This document shows, piece by piece, positions 6,385 to 7,931 of a stretch of 7,931 nucleotides of DNA. A program made the translations under genes and the position numbers. How positions within the stretch are numbered: the stretch's first letter is position 1; the number at the start of each line of letters is the position of its first letter. Below the pieces are notes generated by a model. It had not been told where the DNA came from. It ran no database searches and saw nothing but the letters and a program-made list of their open reading frames with translations. This DNA comes from an uncultured Microbacterium sp. Lineage in GTDB: Bacteria; Actinomycetota; Actinomycetes; Actinomycetales; Microbacteriaceae. Location of the stretch: NCBI GenBank assembly GCA_947647645.1, contig CANSLE010000101.1:1-7931 (forward strand), written 5' to 3'.

Positions 6385-7620
6385 ATGACCGCCTGGTACG
6401 ACGACGGCCGACTCCACTACGGCGTCGGGATCGAGGACACCTTCATCCCGCAGATCCGCCCCGGGCACCGCGCCCTCGACGAGTACGAGCTCACGCAGCA
6501 CTACTCGCACTGGCGCGAGGACCTCGACCTGGTGGCCGAGTCGGGCGCGCAGTTCATCCGGTGGGGTGTGCCGTGGTACCTGGTCGAGCCGGAGCCCGGC
6601 CGCTTCGACTGGAGCTGGACCGATCAGGTCGCCCGGCACATGAGCGAGCGCGGCCTCCGCTGCATCGTCGACCTGATGCACTACGGAACGCCCACCTGGC
6701 TCGACAACGCGTTCCTCAACTCCGCCTACCCCGAGCGCGTCGCCGCCTACGGCCGAGCCGTCGCGGAGCGCTACCGCGGCGTCTGGGACGACTTCACTCC
6801 GCTGAACGAGCCGATCGTCAACGCCGAGTGGTGCGGCCAGAACGGGAAGTGGCCGCCGTACCTCGAGGGCGTGGACGGCTTCCTCGCCCTCGTGCGCGTG
6901 CTCGCGCGCGGCATGGTGCGCACACAGCAGGAGATCGCGGACGTCAACCCGGATGCCGTGTTCGTCCACGTCGACGCGGGGTTCCGCTACGAGGGCGAGA
7001 CCGCGCCCCTGCCGCGCGAGCTCCTGGAACAGCGGCGCTTCCTCGCGCTCGACCTCATCACGGGCCGGGTCGACGACGCCCATCCGCTGCGCGGCTGGCT
7101 CGGGGAGCACGGCTTCGACGGCGCGGAGCTGAGCTGGTTCCGCGAGAACGCCGTGCGTCCCGACGTCGTGGGCGTCAACTACTACCCGACCTTCACGACC
7201 GTGCGCATGGACGCAGAGGGCAACACCTCCCCGGTGCCCGCCGGCGCGGCGGGCCTACGCGATCTGACCCAGCTCTACAGCGCGCGCTACGGCCTGCCGA
7301 TCATCATCACCGAGACCTCGCTCGTGGGCACACCGCAGGAGAAGATCGCGTGGCTGCGCGACTCGGAGCGGGAGGTCGCCGCGCTGCGCAGCGAGGGGAT
7401 CCCGATCGTCGGCTACACCTGGTTCCCCTTCCTCGACCTCGTCGACTGGCTGTACCGCTTCGACGGGCGGACGGTCGACGACTGGATGCTGGACTTCGGG
7501 CTCGTCACGCTCGTGCGTCAGGGTGATCAGCAGCTCGCCCGGCGCCGCAACGCCGCGTTCGATGTCTACCGCGAGATCGCCGGCCGGGCGCATTCCGCGG
7601 CGGCATCCGCCGACCGCTGA
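6385..7620 (+). CDS. GH1-like clan GH-A beta-glycosidase, cytoplasmic
   Basis: This 411-residue TIM-barrel hydrolase (427 if started at 6337) has the GH1 hallmarks in order. LMHYGTPTWL (97-106) stands where beta-glucosidases have LYHWDLP. TPLNEP (138-143) carries the probable acid/base Glu142. VGVNYYPTF (262-270) matches GINYY. IIITETS (306-312) carries the probable nucleophile Glu310. GYTWFPFLDLVDW (343-355) corresponds to GYFVWSLLDNFEW. Differences are notable: Tyr100 replaces the Trp after the sugar-contacting His, Asp354 replaces the sugar-binding Glu, and the usual N-terminal GH1 signature is not recognisable. There is no signal peptide, so it probably hydrolyses an imported glycoside. 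It is the last gene of the transporter operon. The start was chosen for its Shine-Dalgarno sequence and because MTAWYDDGRLHYGVGIED looks like the true N-terminus. The clan is likely; exact family and substrate are unknown. Confidence 0.85.
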   Translation: MTAWYDDGRLHYGVGIEDTFIPQIRPGHRALDEYELTQHYSHWREDLDLVAESGAQFIRWGVPWYLVEPEPGRFDWSWTDQVARHMSERGLRCIVDLMHYGTPTWLDNAFLNSAYPERVAAYGRAVAERYRGVWDDFTPLNEPIVNAEWCGQNGKWPPYLEGVDGFLALVRVLARGMVRTQQEIADVNPDAVFVHVDAGFRYEGETAPLPRELLEQRRFLALDLITGRVDDAHPLRGWLGEHGFDGAELSWFRENAVRPDVVGVNYYPTFTTVRMDAEGNTSPVPAGAAGLRDLTQLYSARYGLPIIITETSLVGTPQEKIAWLRDSEREVAALRSEGIPIVGYTWFPFLDLVDWLYRFDGRTVDDWMLDFGLVTLVRQGDQQLARRRNAAFDVYREIAGRAHSAAASADR

Positions 7621-7653
7621 GTGCGAGGGCCCGCCCGCATGCTCAGCCGGTCG
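7611..7653. terminator. Bidirectional terminator-like inverted repeat between convergent genes
   Basis: CGACCGCTGAG (7611-7621) pairs with CTCAGCCGGTCG (7642-7653), perfectly except for one bulged base. The stem can be extended inside by TGCG/CGCA (7622-7625 and 7636-7639). The plus-strand stop TGA (7618-7620) lies in the left arm and the minus-strand stop (7643-7645) in the right arm. There is no T-tract, as is common for terminators of GC-rich actinobacteria. The function is inferred from symmetry and position. Confidence 0.6.
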
Positions 7654-7931
7654 TGCGCACCCAGCCCCCGGCCGGCACCGCGACCGTGCATTCGAGCCCG
7701 CCGACGATCGTCACCGTGTGCGCGACCTCGTCGAGGTTCGCCGCCAGCAGCGTCGTGAGGCCGTCCGGGGCGAGCCCGCCGACCACCCACACCAGCCCGT
7801 CGATGCTCCCGCCGTACAGCAGCGTCGATCCGGACAGCGTCGCCAGCGCCCGCACCGCCGCGGCGACGGGGTACTCGGCGCCGTCGGCGGCGCGGATGCC
7901 GCGAGGGCCCCACTCCTCGAAGAACGTCAGG
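7643..7931 (-). CDS. C-terminal fragment of an unidentified protein, possibly a glycosidase-like enzyme
   Basis: The last 95 codons of a minus-strand gene whose start lies beyond the right edge; the frame is open to base 7930. The visible part begins LTFFEEWGPRGI and includes LLYGGSIDGLVWVVGG, LTTLLAANLDEVAHTVTI and VAVPAGGWVRTTG. The alternating hydrophobic stretches and the LLAANL(D/T)xxxxxVxI pattern resemble the small C-terminal beta-sandwich that follows a TIM barrel in many sugar-acting enzymes. FFExxGxRG recalls a segment from memory of D-apionate lactonase-type proteins, which is weak support only. The coding claim rests on codon use with GC-rich third positions and a clean stop within the convergent inverted repeat. 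It converges on the GH1-like gene with a 22-base gap. I do not assign a function. Confidence 0.6.
   Translation of the reverse strand, partial: LTFFEEWGPRGIRAADGAEYPVAAAVRALATLSGSTLLYGGSIDGLVWVVGGLAPDGLTTLLAANLDEVAHTVTIVGGLECTVAVPAGGWVRTTG

Noticed and set aside
7566..7913. Minus-strand open frame of 115 codons overlapping the right-hand partial gene
   Set aside because: It is Arg/Gly-rich and runs into the 3' end of the GH1-like gene; the frame ending at 7643 has more protein-like composition and GC-rich third positions.
1..7931. Mobile elements, CRISPR arrays, tRNA or rRNA genes, and defence or phage genes
   Set aside because: None seen: no transposase or integrase motifs, no regularly spaced repeats beyond the two operator copies, and the window is filled by ordinary carbohydrate genes.

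Overview
The window is GC-rich (roughly 70% by eye) and has the look of an actinobacterium, most likely a member of the Microbacteriaceae such as Microbacterium. The grounds are the GC-saturated third codon positions, the LacI-regulated sugar-uptake operon without its own ATPase, and frequent GGATGC/GCATCC hexamers. This assignment is inference; there is no rRNA or other taxonomic marker here.

The core is one complete carbohydrate-utilisation divergon. From the control region at about 2991-3145, transcription leaves in both directions. Leftwards run a LacI-type repressor (1989-2990) and, coupled to it by a 4-base GTGA overlap, a 597-residue glycoside hydrolase family 2 enzyme (199-1992). Rightwards run a sugar-binding lipoprotein (3146-4468), two CUT1-type ABC permeases (4524-5456 and 5456-6340) and a GH1-like clan GH-A glycosidase (6385-7620). 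Both hydrolases lack a signal peptide, so the implied scheme is import of an intact oligosaccharide or glycoside, followed by cytoplasmic hydrolysis with the local LacI protein sensing the sugar. The substrate cannot be read from sequence. No ATP-binding subunit is encoded, so a shared MsiK/MalK-type ATPase elsewhere is expected.

The control region holds three copies of TGTTCAACG. One lies in a perfect 14-bp palindrome with a central CG (3119-3132), the classic form of a LacI-family operator. The other two lie in an exact 17-bp direct repeat (3049-3065 and 3074-3090). Plausible promoters for both directions overlap these sites.

The transcript ends and joints are also structured. A 14-bp stem-loop sits between the binding-protein and first permease genes. 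An 11-bp inverted repeat holds the stop codons of the two convergent genes at about 7611-7653. At the left edge, the tail of a second LacI-family gene overlaps the GH2 gene end to end by 20 bases across a 12-bp palindrome. The right edge holds the C-terminal 95 residues of a minus-strand protein that I do not identify with confidence.

No tRNA, rRNA, CRISPR array, insertion sequence or phage gene was seen, and no gene-free stretch exceeds about 155 bases.
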